64,000 bases of DNA, from assembly GCF_964019385.1 (NCBI RefSeq), contig NC_088643.1:79488999-79552998 (forward strand), in the 5' to 3' direction. A program made the position numbers and the translations under genes. Shown in pieces: positions 1-10,635 of the stretch (its first letter is position 1; every line of letters begins with the position of its first letter). The notes beneath the pieces are model-generated. The model was given only the letters and a program-made list of their open reading frames with translations, did no database searches and had not been told where the DNA came from. The DNA is from Sycon ciliatum (taxonomy: Eukaryota > Porifera > Calcarea > Leucosolenida > Sycettidae).

Positions 1-257
1 CCCTTAATACAACCACCACACACTTCACGAACAAACCAGCACGCAGGGAGCCCAAGTCATAAAATATTCAATGGTTGGCGGGAAAGATGCAAACGGGAAC
101 AGTCGAATAGTCTGAAGAAAAATTTGACTGCCACCACCAGGACTCGAGCCAGTACTACCGTATTTTCCGTATAAGCCGCACTAGAGTATAAGCCGCATCA
201 TGCCACAAAATACAGACATCAACCCTATTTATCACCGTTAATTCGATCATCGGAGTG
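1..257. other. Repeat-like flank without a gene
   Basis: No coding region is supported here. Positions about 160-225 carry a twice-repeated 'GTATAAGCCGCA' motif next to 'TACCGTATTTTCCGTATAAG'. This resembles the ends of miniature DNA transposons common in invertebrate genomes. A further 'GCCGCACCCC' segment appears just after the neighbouring 258-579 element, which suggests that element landed inside an older transposon end. Assignment to a family is inference. Confidence 0.35.
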
Positions 258-579
258 TAAAGCTGTGTTCACAACTGGCGCGTGGACGCGGTACGCTTGC
301 GGGTCATGCGTGCCTAAACGCGCGTTCAGGCTTTCACAAAAAACAGCAACTCGAGTCGTATTAAGCGCGTGCGACACCTTCGAGTACTAATTTTTTGACC
401 CCACCAGTGAAAGTGACTGGTATGTACGCTGGTACGCGCCTGATACGTGCTGAAAATTCCAACATGTTGGAATTTCCATTTCGGCGCGTTTCCGTACGCA
501 TGGCGCCCCAAAAGCCAGCAAAAATACGCACAAACGCGTGGTTTCACGCGTACACGCGCCAGTTGTGAACACAGCTTTA
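258..579. mobile_element. MITE with 27-bp perfect terminal inverted repeats
   Basis: The first 27 bases (258-284, beginning TAAAGCTGTGTTCACAACTG) are the exact reverse complement of the last 27 (553-579). Each end starts or finishes with TA, consistent with a TA target duplication as in Tc1/mariner-type MITEs. A near-central palindrome is centred at about 459 (TTCCAACATGTTGGAA). The element has no coding capacity of its own and ends 28 bp upstream of the ATG of the reverse transcriptase ORF at 608. Confidence 0.75.
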
Positions 580-607
580 GCCGCACCCCTTTTTGGGTGA
601 ATGTTGA

Positions 608-3600
608 GTGTTCAAAGTGGCGCTGTCGACGACTCCTGTCTCGATATCGAGCTCCCAGCAATTTGCATGGGACACGCTGGAAGGTGACACAGCGAGCAAT
701 GCCAATGACTCTGACATCCACGAGGACGTGGCCTCAGACAGTCAAGCAGCCCAGCTGCTCGCCACATTGGATGCCAGCCAGCGTGAGGATCAAATCGCCG
801 CAGACGCACACGTTTCACTTCCTCCACATGTGGAATCAACAACAGGACCGTTCACACTTGGAACAATGGACAGTCAAGCCACACAAGCTGCCATTCATGC
901 AGCATACGAGGAAGCAGTGCACTTCAGGCCAAACACCTTTGATGTGCCTCATGGAACTACGGGCAGAGCTTTTATCTCCACACTCAGCAGCTATCTGCAA
1001 TGCTTTGGAGATACAGGTCCATATGAGGGTCAGGCAATCAAAATTGCTTTGGTATTCCAGCAACTGCTCCTACAACAACCCCATGCATCCTCGTCACAGT
1101 CATTCTCTAAGCGTCTCCAGGCGCGCCTTGACCTCTGGAATCGTGGTGAGCTTGACGAGCTGCTCTACGAATGCCGCACTATCCAGCACCTCCTGCGAGC
1201 ACACGCGTCATCCCCGAAAAGCAGGGCCGATGAAGCCAGAGACTTTGCAAACCTCGTGACCAATGGGAAACTGAGGTCCGCCACCCACATGCTGGCAGAT
1301 GGTGGTCGTGGAGGAGTGCTGGACCTGGATGACTCCATCAATGGAAGCACCGTCCGGGATCTCCTCAAGGCCAAGCACCCGGAGGCGCAGCCTCCTCATG
1401 CGGAAGCATTGCTTCAGGGCCAGGCACCCGTGCCTCCCCACCCTGTACGCTTTGAGTCACTCAACCGAGACGCACTACGCAAGGCCGCCCTGCACACCCA
1501 AGGAGCTGCCGGTCCCTCCGGGGTGGATGCTGCCTCTTGGCGGCACATGTGTACATCCTTTGCCGATACATCGGACCAACTCTGTGACGCTATGGCCAAG
1601 TGTGCTCGTCGCCTCGCTACTACGTACGTGGACCCGGCGTCACTAGACGCCTACACTGCATGCAGGCTGATTCCACTCGACAAATGCCCTGGAGTCAGGC
1701 CAATAGGCATCGGGGAAGTCTTGCGGCGCATAGTGGGGAAGGCCATCCTCGAGGTGATCCGCCCCGAAATCATGGAAGCTGCTGGCAGTCTCCAGCTATG
1801 TGCGGGGCAAGATAGCGGCATAGAGGCGGCAATCCATGCGATGTGCGACGTATTTGATGACCCTTCCACTGAAGCCATTCTTCTGGCTGACGCCACCAAC
1901 GCGTTTAACTGCCTAAATCGCGAAGTGTGCCTCCGTAACATCCAGCACCTATGCCCATCACTCGCCAAACTCGTGATCAACACCTACCGAAAGCCCACTA
2001 GCCTCTTCGTCGGCGGCGAGAAGATCTTGTCATGTGAGGGTACCACACAGGGCGACCCCGTCGCCATGGCGATGTATGCCATTGGCATCATCCCACTTAT
2101 GAAAGCTGTTGCAACAGAAGGAGCCGTACAGGCATGGTATGCAGATGATGCCGGATCCGGTGGCAAGCTGAAGAGCGTCCGAGTGTGGTGGGATCAGCTG
2201 ACGGAGAAGGGCCCCAAATATGGCTACTTCCCAAATCCAGCTAAGTCTGTCCTAGTGGTCAAGCCCCCACTCCTCGACGAGGCCATCCGGATTTTCGCTG
2301 GTACTGGTGTTTCCATCCAGGCAGATGGATGCCGCTACCTTGGTGCAGCCATTGGGTCATCCGCGTTCGCCACGCAGTACGTGCAGCAGAAGGTTGAGGA
2401 GTGGGTCGCACAGGTCCAACGGCTGAGTGACTATGCCCACTCTCAGCCTCAAGCTGCGTATGCCGCGTACACCCATGGCCTACAGAGTAAGTGGACCTTT
2501 CTCTGCCGAGGCATGCCAGCTATGGATGAACACCTGCTTCCACTTGATGATGCTGTGTCCAACATGCTGATCCCTGCCCTTCTGGGACGACCGGTGAATA
2601 CCCAGGAGCGCAGCCTCCTTGCTCTTCCGTGTCGCTTCGGCGGTCTCGGGCTGCCCCACCCATCGTCGCGAGCCTCCCAATATCAGTCTTCTCGAGACAT
2701 CACCGCGCCCCTGACAAGCCGTATCTTGGTCCAAGATATGGAATTAGGCACCGCCATTGACGATGTACGCGCTGCCAAGAAGCAAGCGAAGAACACAGTT
2801 GACGCCTCGGTTCGGGCTGATGCTGTGCTTCTTTCCTCATCTGTGGATACTGAGTTGCAGCGGGTCATTGCGCTAGCGTCGGAGAAGGGAGCTTCTTCCT
2901 GGCTGACCTGTCGACCCTTGAAGCGGCATGGCATGACCCTCACCAAGGGTGAGCTCCGCGACGGAATCCACTTGCGCTACGGCTGGCTTCCACAGCGACT
3001 GCCATCATCTTGCAGCTGTGGAGCCACATTTTCAGTCGCTCACGCTTTGTCTTGCCCCACAGGGGGGTTTCCGTCGGTGCGGCACAATGAGGTGCGTGAC
3101 CTCACTGCCCATATGCTGAAGCGAGTGGCTCACAATGTCTCCGTGGAGCCCCACCTGCAGCCGGTCACTGGGGAGCAGTTCCGGTATCGCACCGCCATCC
3201 AGACTGAGCAGGCCCGTCTCGACGTTGCGGCAAGTGGCATCTGGGGTGGCCGGTTTGAGCGCACCTTCATCGATGTGAGGGTTTTCAATCCTCATGCGAC
3301 CTCAAACCGCGCCACCTCCATTGCTTCCTGCTACACCAAGCACGAGAAGGAGAAGCGGCGCTGCTACGAGCAACGTGTCCGCGACATAGAGCATTCGTCG
3401 TTTGTTCCGGCCATATTCTCTACCACTGGTGGTTTGGGCAAACACGCGGAGTCGCTCTACAAGCGGATAGCTTCTCTTCAAGCCGCGAAGACTGGAGAAG
3501 CATACAGCTGTGTTATGTCTTGGGTTCGATGCAAATTGAGTTTTGCCCTACTCCGGTCCAGCGTGATGTGTTTGCGCGGATCCCGGAATCTTCGGCCGGT

Positions 3601-3655
3601 GCAGTTGGACTCACCTCCCACCTTGGCGGTTGCTGAGGCGGGCATTCGCATTTGA
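608..3655 (+). CDS. Non-LTR retroelement protein: reverse transcriptase plus restriction-like endonuclease
   Basis: This is an intact 1015-residue ORF. Reverse transcriptase motifs occur in order: AGPSGVDA (about residue 301), VRPIGIGE (363-370), the motif A aspartate in ADATNAFN (427-434), TQGDP (480-484) and the catalytic YADD (511-514). The C-terminal part has a zinc knuckle of C-x-C-x7-H-x4-C type (about 802-817). It is followed by RLD (about 868-870) and FIDVRVF (about 887-893), placed as in the restriction-like endonuclease of R2-group elements. The usual PD of that nuclease reads LD here. Proteins of this kind copy their own RNA at a nicked target site. The first 280 residues match nothing I recognise, and no N-terminal zinc finger is evident. 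The ATG at 608 was chosen because it opens the frame just after the 258-579 MITE. The clade (R2, NeSL, HERO or a relative) cannot be settled here. Confidence 0.83.
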   Translation: MFKVALSTTPVSISSSQQFAWDTLEGDTASNANDSDIHEDVASDSQAAQLLATLDASQREDQIAADAHVSLPPHVESTTGPFTLGTMDSQATQAAIHAAYEEAVHFRPNTFDVPHGTTGRAFISTLSSYLQCFGDTGPYEGQAIKIALVFQQLLLQQPHASSSQSFSKRLQARLDLWNRGELDELLYECRTIQHLLRAHASSPKSRADEARDFANLVTNGKLRSATHMLADGGRGGVLDLDDSINGSTVRDLLKAKHPEAQPPHAEALLQGQAPVPPHPVRFESLNRDALRKAALHTQGAAGPSGVDAASWRHMCTSFADTSDQLCDAMAKCARRLATTYVDPASLDAYTACRLIPLDKCPGVRPIGIGEVLRRIVGKAILEVIRPEIMEAAGSLQLCAGQDSGIEAAIHAMCDVFDDPSTEAILLADATNAFNCLNREVCLRNIQHLCPSLAKLVINTYRKPTSLFVGGEKILSCEGTTQGDPVAMAMYAIGIIPLMKAVATEGAVQAWYADDAGSGGKLKSVRVWWDQLTEKGPKYGYFPNPAKSVLVVKPPLLDEAIRIFAGTGVSIQADGCRYLGAAIGSSAFATQYVQQKVEEWVAQVQRLSDYAHSQPQAAYAAYTHGLQSKWTFLCRGMPAMDEHLLPLDDAVSNMLIPALLGRPVNTQERSLLALPCRFGGLGLPHPSSRASQYQSSRDITAPLTSRILVQDMELGTAIDDVRAAKKQAKNTVDASVRADAVLLSSSVDTELQRVIALASEKGASSWLTCRPLKRHGMTLTKGELRDGIHLRYGWLPQRLPSSCSCGATFSVAHALSCPTGGFPSVRHNEVRDLTAHMLKRVAHNVSVEPHLQPVTGEQFRYRTAIQTEQARLDVAASGIWGGRFERTFIDVRVFNPHATSNRATSIASCYTKHEKEKRRCYEQRVRDIEHSSFVPAIFSTTGGLGKHAESLYKRIASLQAAKTGEAYSCVMSWVRCKLSFALLRSSVMCLRGSRNLRPVQLDSPPTLAVAEAGIRI

Positions 3656-3860
3656 TACCATTTGCCTCTGGTTTTGTCTGTATTGGCTTCGTCTGTGCTC
3701 TTTTCATCCTACTACTAGTAGTTTTCAGTCCGCTATTGGGCGGCTGCACTCCAGCTCTGCTTTGCAATTCTCTTAACTTCTTTTTCGACGGTTTTTTTTA
3801 CCAGGCGTGGGCCATCCCCTGGATCAAAATGGGTGCCTTATTACTGTAAAAAAAAAAAGC
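3656..3860 (+). other. Probable 3' UTR and A-rich tail of the retroelement
   Basis: After the stop codon at 3655 there are about 190 bp of T-rich non-coding sequence ending in an A11 run (3848-3858). This is what a 3' end of a reverse-transcribed non-LTR element would look like. A second A-run (3871-3883) follows. No target-site duplication was identified, so the exact element boundary is inferred. Confidence 0.5.
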
Positions 3861-3892
3861 ACGTTACGTAGAAAAAAAAAAAATTAGCCATT

Positions 3893-4229
3893 CCAGGGAG
3901 CCCTACACATACCAGCAATAGTACATAACCCTCTCCCAGAGTGTGCAACGCCTGATCCAGCTCTGCATAAGGTCTTGGTCGAGCCTAGCCGGATCTTCTG
4001 ATGTCGTGTGTACGCTCCACACCAGCTCAAGGCCGGTCTCGAGGCAGCGCACCGTTGTTTTTGATCCGAGAGTCCCCGCGACTCCCCTGGTCCCGTCAGG
4101 TCTGTACGGTACCATGACACAAAGGTCCGATTACGCTCGACCGGGCCAAGACCGGTCGTCGACCCTATGCAGAGCTGGACCAGGCGTTGCACACTCTTGG
4201 GGGGTTATGTACTCTTGATACCAGGGAGC
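3893..4229. mobile_element. Foldback repeat with about 55-bp imperfect inverted arms
   Basis: Bases 3919-3975 (containing GTGTGCAACGCCTGATCCAG) are a near-exact reverse complement of 4153-4212 (containing CTGGACCAGGCGTTGCACAC). The sequence CCAGGGAGC occurs in direct orientation at both outer edges (3893 and 4221). No ORF with recognisable content lies between the arms. It is a non-autonomous foldback or MITE of unknown family. Confidence 0.6.
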
Positions 4230-4264
4230 AGACTATAATTATGTGTATGGTTCCCTGAGCCATT

Positions 4265-4680
4265 CTACAGTAAAAGGAAATGCAGCATACTCATGGCAAA
4301 TAGGTAATACCCAAATCTGAAACTGTCTACGTAGATCTACAAAGTACAATGTTGAAACATCACATGTTCGTCTGTGACCACTAAAATGTCAGACTACAAG
4401 ATTAGTGTCTGAGGCGTGGAAATCTACGGTTACTAGTAGTACATGTACCTCAAGTCGGGGTGAGAGCCGCTTGACAAAGCAGCTTTCAGCCAAGAAGCAT
4501 TCACCAACGGCTGGGACATGATGGAAAAAATTGTGTGAGTCCACCGAGTTTGTAAGCGAACGTGGAGGTAACCCGCTGCGTAAGACTCCCAGTCTGGCCC
4601 CTGGCCACACTGATGAGCTGAATTCAGAAAGTGGACTGAACGGAAATCTCAGAGCAGCTAGCTCCTTTTCTCCTTTGAAA
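4265..4680. repeat. Dispersed repeat, copy 1 (inverted partner at 28,010-28,370)
   Basis: This segment is the diverged reverse complement of 28,010-28,370. Shared blocks include CTGAAACTGTCTACGTAGAT, TTTCAGCCAAGAAGCATTCA and AAAGTGGACTGAACGGAAAT. The copies carry small indels, so this is an older interspersed family. No protein or RNA-gene signature is visible. Confidence 0.65.
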
Positions 4681-4740
4681 ATTATTATCAGTTCTGTTCT
4701 ATGGTATTGCTTGAGAACAATTTTTTGTTTTTGTTTGATG

Positions 4741-5222
4741 ATGAAGCTGAAATGGCCTGCTTTTGAAATCGCACCGTCAGGCTGACGCTCTGAGCTGTAC
4801 GCGCTGGCACCGCGATGCGCCATAACCAGTCCAGCACCATAACCAGTCCAGCATGCGTCTTCGAACTGCGCCTCGCGGCCTCGCTCTCTCTCTCTCTACG
4901 GCCATCATGCGGCATGAGCAAGAGAAACCGCGTCGCTATGTCCGAGTCCACTTTTCTTCCCGTTGTCCTGTCTTCCACCGGAGGATGCGGCAAGCCTTGA
5001 AGGGAGCTGCTGCACTGGTGCCCCGGATTGCACACCTCCAGTCGCAGTGTGTGAGCCGGGAAACAGGATGCTGCACTGACTGGTTGCCCATCTTCGCTGC
5101 AGGCTGGGTTTTCGCCCTGCGCGAACGCTGAAATGGCCCGCATGCTTTCGAAATCGCACCGTCAGGCTGACGCTTTGAGCTGTACGCGCTGGGCTGGCAC
5201 CGCGATGCACCATATGCATAGC
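4741..5222. repeat. Dispersed repeat with an internal duplicated block
   Basis: 4850-5112 matches 6535-6930 (shared blocks such as GGATGCGGCAAGCCTTGAAG and GTGAGCCGGGAAACAGGATG). Within this copy the block around 4747-4835 recurs at 5131-5222 (GCACCGTCAGGCTGACGCT). It contains a short TC run at 4884-4899 where the second copy has a long one. No coding function is recognised; short ORFs on both strands are by-products of the repeat. Confidence 0.65.
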
Positions 5223-5545
5223 CAGTGTCGCGACACTTCGTCGAGATTCGGTTCACACCGCGACGCTTCATCGCGAGCCATTTCAAAACCATGCATCCCC
5301 CGGCCATGGTTGACAGATACGGCGATTCATAGCCACTTCAGAGCACGACATTTTTTTGACACAGCCCTACTGGAAAACAGGTGGAGAACAAAAAGAAACG
5401 AGGAAAAGGACAAAACATAGGGGATGTAGGGACGCCACAGCGATTTGCTCCTGTCATGTTCAGCGCGAGCATGACTGGATGCGTTGACTATAGATTTCGG
5501 GCACAGTTCATAACGCGTGCATTTTCAAGCCAACAATGGCGATGA

Positions 5546-6030
5546 TTGCGACCAGCGTCGGAGGAGGAGCTAGACTATGTGACATCTACCAAGAGAGGAA
5601 AGCCAAAAATCATCTACAGAGGATATGCGTACATTAGGGACAAAGATGGGCCAAATACGGTCTACTGGAAATGCGAAGGAAAGGATGAACTCCATCGCAA
5701 GGGTCGATTGACTACAATGGATATGAAGGAACCAACAACGGCCAGGAGGGTTGACATCGGAAGTAACATTAGTTCGCCTCCATACTAGTAACCTGCCATC
5801 ATCCAACGATTTGGAAGCTGCTTGATGCCCTGAAGTCTGAGCAGGCATCCATTGAAGCTTCAAGTGGAGAGAGAAATACCAGGCCATGGTGGCCCACCCA
5901 GGAAGAAGAAGAAGTACTTGGACTGCGACTGTCGGCTGAGGAAAGTGTTGAACAACTTCCACGACCGCACGCCATAGGCATAGGAGTTTCTTTGTGGCGT
6001 TGCCCACAATCTGGACCGTTCAACATTGTT
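5546..6030 (+). pseudogene. FLYWCH zinc-finger protein fragment, frameshifted
   Basis: An 80-codon ORF (5546-5788) contains the segment TKRGKPKIIYRGYAYIRDKD followed by VYWKC and KGRLTT. This is the pattern of a FLYWCH zinc-binding domain (a DNA/protein-binding fold common in transposase-like and chromatin proteins). The second zinc ligand, expected where ELHRKGR is read, is arginine here; one T-to-C change in TGC would explain that. Downstream, in other frames, pieces such as KKKKYLDCDCRLRKVL and GVAHNLDRS look like continuation of the same protein broken by frameshifts. I infer a decayed copy of a FLYWCH protein, possibly from a transposon. No intact gene is present. Confidence 0.58.
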
Positions 6031-6174
6031 TTAAAATTTATTTTCACCTGTACATTCATACATATATTATTTTGCGTATTGACACATTGCTACAACTGAG
6101 TGCCTTGCTGTGAAAAGTATCGCTGTGAAAAATTGCCTCCGTGAAACGTTGTTCTGTGAACTACTGTAAACATG

Positions 6175-6405
6175 GTAAAAGCAGAAATTTTCGGTGGTGT
6201 TTTATTTTCGGTAAAAATTACTTCGGTGCCGACAATTTTTACCGAAAATAAAACGCACCGAAATTTTCGGTACAACCGATACTGTATACATGTAGTACTA
6301 GTACCCCTACCTGGAGAACGGGTTTTACCGAAAATTTCCCGCTACCGAACCGCCGATTTGGGCGAATACCGAAAATATTACACCACCGAAAATTTCTGCT
6401 TTTAC
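6175..6405. mobile_element. MITE with nested inverted repeats
   Basis: The left end GTAAAAGCAGAAATTTTCGG is reverse complementary to the right end (CCGAAAATTTCTGCTTTTAC). Inside, 6193-6229 and 6235-6266 form another inverted repeat built from TTTTATTTTCGGTAAAAA-type sequence. TA dinucleotides sit at both edges. It has no coding potential. Confidence 0.75.
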
Positions 6406-6519
6406 AGCACTTCGTTGTGTAGTGACGCATGTGTGAAGTGTCAACACTGGGAAACGGTGCTGTGTGAACTAAACCAGATCACCATGATCTGTCGGGCTGT
6501 GAACCAGATCTCGACGAAG

Positions 6520-6950
<431 letters not shown>

Positions 6951-7546
6951 GTCATGTGTCTGCGTGGGGCTCGACGAGTTTGGCAGCCTCTTATGGATGG
7001 CTGTGCCTCCCTAGGCCCTGGCTGTCGTGGAGGCTAAGGTGGCCAGGTAAGTGAAAGAGAATACCCCTCGGAATAAAAATGAGTCTCCAGAAGCGATCGA
7101 GTCGAGCGGGAAGAGAGAATTTTCAATCTCCCTGTATTGAACTATTATTATTGTCACATCAGAGTCAGTGCTGATGCTGAATTCACCTGTTCAAGTTATT
7201 AGGCCGTCAAGAATGCACCGTACCATTATCAAGTCCTCTAAATTGCCATTGCCACTGAGGCTTCAGAACTTCACTCTGCAAAGTTATCACACATGCCAAT
7301 GCTGCTTTTGTCAAATTGATGATGCAAAAATAAAGCTGTATTATGACATTGGAAAGCAGCTCTGAGGCTGAGGGGAGAGGGGGGGGGGGGGGGAGGGGGG
7401 GGGGGGAGGAGTCAAAATGATCCGGCCTCGAGTTGTCATTTGATAACATGCTCCAACCGAAGGAGCAGTGGCCGGCAACCATGCTGTACCAGGCAGATCA
7501 AAGACCGTTCCCACGCAGGTTTGTTCAGCATCGCTACACCTAGTAC
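6951..7546. other. Intergenic stretch without a supported gene
   Basis: No exon or repeat family is recognised. It contains a G-rich homopolymer tract at 7376-7409. Its right end lies just beyond the stop codon of the minus-strand membrane-protein gene and so probably includes that gene's 3' UTR. Confidence 0.5.
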
Positions 7547-9112
7547 CTATACTTCATCAGTTTCCTCACCAGCAGGTGGCGACTCCACTGGGATGATGTC
7601 GCCTATTGAGATATGGCTCTGGCGAGGCGGTCCACCACTCCTGGCCCTCTGCTTAGCGTCACTGCTTGGTCGGATCGGATCATTTACAACAAGCAATGTT
7701 GCACTATCGCTAGTAGCAATTGAGATGTTGTCAACGTCTGGCATAGAATTATGCCGTGCGTTCTGTGGCTCTGGGTAAGCGGGACTACTCATATCTAGGC
7801 TTGTGGAAACCCAGGCCTTCTTGGATGCCGTTGATATCGCCGATTCTTTGTGCTTTCTCGGTTCGGTTCGGCTTGGATACTGTTTCTCATCTTGGACAGT
7901 TGCTGCAGAAGTCATGAAGGAATCGGCGACCTTGGCGGCCTGTGCCGGCTTCACCCATTTCTTCTTGTTGCGTGCTCTGGCTGCTTGCGCTTCTAGTTGG
8001 ATTGGTGTCACTTCCTGTTTGGTGTACTTCTGCAGTCGTGGCTGTATGTACTTTACCCAGAGTAACAGTACGCGGAAGATGATACCAAGCAAGTTCTTGG
8101 TGACAAGAGAGGAGATAACTTGCTTAAGTTCAATCCACAAGTACATGCGCAATGCAAAGCCTGGAATGTTGATGCAGAACAGATCAAAGAGCATGTAGCA
8201 TACCTCCAGCACAACCATGGCGCGACTTTGTCCACCCCCATCCGCCGGCTCGCTACTTGACGAGCCATGCTGCCGCAAGTTAACGCTCCGTTTCTGCAGC
8301 TGCCATATGGCAAAGAATGGTAGGATAAAGCTGGTGGAAGCCACTGCCATTAGCATGTATCCCACCAAACCATCTAGGGCACTGATCAAACGTTCGTCAA
8401 CTTCTGTGGCGCTTTGGGAGCAGTTGAATGGATTAGCTGTTGAGTTCAGCAGGGTCATGTTTGTGTTCGCTGTGCACTCGCCATATGAGAACACCTTTTC
8501 GCAGCACTTGTGTTCATTGGCGTCGAAGAATGGCTGCCAATACTCAACTCCATCAATGGTACCAAAGGCTGCCTCTGCAATGTCAAAGTCCAGAGCCACT
8601 CCACGCCGAAGAAGACCGTGCTCGCTTTGCTGCGCCATGGTGAGCAGTACAAGCAGACCAGTCGTCCCGGCTGATACAAGAGTAACGAAGAAGTTCTGAT
8701 CCAGTGTCGACGCGTCCAAGCCGGTGGTTCGAGTCACCGTATCGGCAATCAGCCTGTTACTACCCACGGTGGTGTAATTGCCTTTGCCGAAACACCTCCC
8801 CGAGTGAACCATCAACCAGAGAGTGCGTGGCAGTAGGACCAGAATGAGATACATGGCCCAAGCCATGGCCAGTGCTGGCACACCACAGAACTCATGTCGA
8901 ATTGCCGACTGTCCACTGGTCTGTCCACGCAGCATACAGTAATAGACGACGGTAACAATCAGCAGGAATCCGTCCGCTATGATCCAGAGGTATTGGCTGA
9001 GCGTGCCGCTTGTTGGAATGTACAGCTCTAAATACACGTCCAGCAGAATGCCTTGCAAGAACTGCAACAGCAGAAACAACAGCAACAGGATGCCTGTGGC
9101 AGCTGCCGCCAT
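7547..9112 (-). CDS. Multi-pass membrane protein, TMEM121-like
   Basis: This is an intact single-exon frame of 521 residues. Hydrophobic segments lie at about 5-25, 40-60, 78-101, 140-160, 245-272, 298-320 and 335-355, so six or seven membrane spans are likely. The loop at about 165-245 has several cysteines and potential N-glycosylation sites (NMT 218, NST 223, NCS 230; a further NYT at 112) and is probably extracellular or lumenal. Residues 360-521 form a hydrophilic tail rich in Ser, Pro and basic residues, probably cytoplasmic. The arrangement and the segment VCYMLFDLFCINIPGF resemble the TMEM121/CECR6 ('hole') family, whose biochemical role is not well defined; that assignment is from memory and moderate. 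The ATG at 9112 starts directly before the first hydrophobic segment. No intron is needed to read the whole protein. Confidence 0.72.
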   Translation of the reverse strand: MAAAATGILLLLFLLLQFLQGILLDVYLELYIPTSGTLSQYLWIIADGFLLIVTVVYYCMLRGQTSGQSAIRHEFCGVPALAMAWAMYLILVLLPRTLWLMVHSGRCFGKGNYTTVGSNRLIADTVTRTTGLDASTLDQNFFVTLVSAGTTGLLVLLTMAQQSEHGLLRRGVALDFDIAEAAFGTIDGVEYWQPFFDANEHKCCEKVFSYGECTANTNMTLLNSTANPFNCSQSATEVDERLISALDGLVGYMLMAVASTSFILPFFAIWQLQKRSVNLRQHGSSSSEPADGGGQSRAMVVLEVCYMLFDLFCINIPGFALRMYLWIELKQVISSLVTKNLLGIIFRVLLLWVKYIQPRLQKYTKQEVTPIQLEAQAARARNKKKWVKPAQAAKVADSFMTSAATVQDEKQYPSRTEPRKHKESAISTASKKAWVSTSLDMSSPAYPEPQNARHNSMPDVDNISIATSDSATLLVVNDPIRPSSDAKQRARSGGPPRQSHISIGDIIPVESPPAGEETDEV

Positions 9113-9678
9113 GATCTACTGAGCGCCACGTACAGCAGAGCACAGACACCGAACGCCCAAGACGCTCTCTTTTCAGCCACTTCGCCAAATAACTCTGTGC
9201 CTTGTCATTGCACCTCACCGCTCGATCTCGTCGCTCATTCCGAGAATCCCTAATCCTAATGTTAGTAATGTTTCCTCCGCGCACAGGTTATCCGCTAACT
9301 TGCTCCAATGAACCTTCCGGGTGCGTTACGGTTGTGGATGGAGGGCCAGAATCACCCTCCTTACTGCAAAAACACGGATCAGCAGAGGTTGCCGGCTTTT
9401 CAACCTTGACACAAGGCATAAGCACAGATCAACTTTGAATTAGAAATGTGTTGCGTGGAGTGGTGTCATTTTCATGTCTGCATTCTCGGTGACCTCGGCT
9501 TGCCTGCTATTCTCGTGTGCAGACTGTGTGGTCGGGAGATAAGAGTAGATCTACGAACAATCCTGACCCGAGGACTTCCGCATGCAGTCGGTAAACGGTC
9601 ACTGCATGCCCAGGCCAGTGTCCGACTGGCAGTGTAATGCGACCTACTATTACAGTATTACTACTATTAGTATTATTA
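9113..9678. other. Upstream region of the membrane-protein gene
   Basis: This 566-bp stretch carries the presumed promoter and 5' UTR of the minus-strand gene ending at 9112. I see no clear TATA box or conserved ORF. Its right edge is the start of the large duplicated block. A short TATTACTACTATTAGTATTA microsatellite sits at about 9650-9684. Confidence 0.4.
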
Positions 9679-10510
9679 CTACTACATGACGGCTTCATCG
9701 CCATGACATTGTCGTGCCATATCGGCGAAAGAATGTTGTTTGGACTTCAGTGCGAACTCGACATCATGATGATCGATCTACTACTACTAGGTGTAGCCGC
9801 TACTCACTAGTAGTAGTAGAAGTTAGTTGAGTTGAGAGGTAGAAGCTGTCTAGACGTCCATGCGTCATCTCAAAGTTTGTCGGTTAGCTGTGATCGCTTT
9901 TGGCTTGCCAGAGAATCCGCCCCTATCTGTAACGTACTCTGTTCATCTGACCAGATAGGAATAGAACATCTCCGCCGCGCGCTAGCCCCGGACCTTCAGG
10001 CTTCAGCCTCAGGTTTCACGCAGCTGTCATTCGAACGACACCTCCCACGAATATGGTAAGAAGAGTCACCTGGTCACGGAGCTAGGTATTCGCCTGCTAG
10101 ACTAGTCCTGTTGCTATAGGATAATTATGTACTAGTGCTGTTGCTACGTCGCAACAGCAATATTAGTCATTAGCCATAATCAACTAACCTCAAGGAGTCA
10201 TAGTCAACTATTAGTCATTGTTCTAATGTTACATTTTATCACTCTCTTAGTATTGACTCCCATTGATTTTCGCTATACCTAGTACCTAAGCAGTCAAATA
10301 TTCCTGCATCAGTATTTCACTCCTTAGGGCTATATTGACTGCTTATATTTGACTGCTTAGGGGTTGCGCAGTTGACATGGTTGAACGGTGCCTAGTGCAA
10401 CATTGTCACTGCATGAGTAGGTGGTGGTGCAACGGTTGTGCAATCATAAAACCGGGATTCATGAGGTTATCGTTCTGGAATTTGAAATACGGACTGTTTG
10501 TCATGATAAA

Positions 10511-10635
10511 TCTAATATTGACTTCGTACTTGGTCAGTATAGGAAATAAAAACCTCGTAAAAGACCTCGGCTTCGCCTCGGTCTTTTACTCGGCTTTTAT
10601 TTCCTATATTGACCAAGTACTCAGTCAATATTAGA
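10511..10635. repeat. 125-nt long hairpin
   Basis: The left arm runs from TCTAATATTGACTTCGTACT to GACCTCGG. It pairs with a right arm from CCTCGGTC to AGTCAATATTAGA, with few mismatches and only a few unpaired bases at the apex around CTTCG. A transcript of either strand would fold into a rod of about 60 bp. A MITE origin or a small-RNA precursor are both possible, and the sequence does not decide. An identical copy is at 43,466-43,590. Confidence 0.7.

Noticed and set aside
447..1259. 270-codon plus-strand ORF overlapping the reverse transcriptase
   Set aside because: Out-of-frame shadow of the 608-3655 protein and of the MITE before it; no recognisable content.
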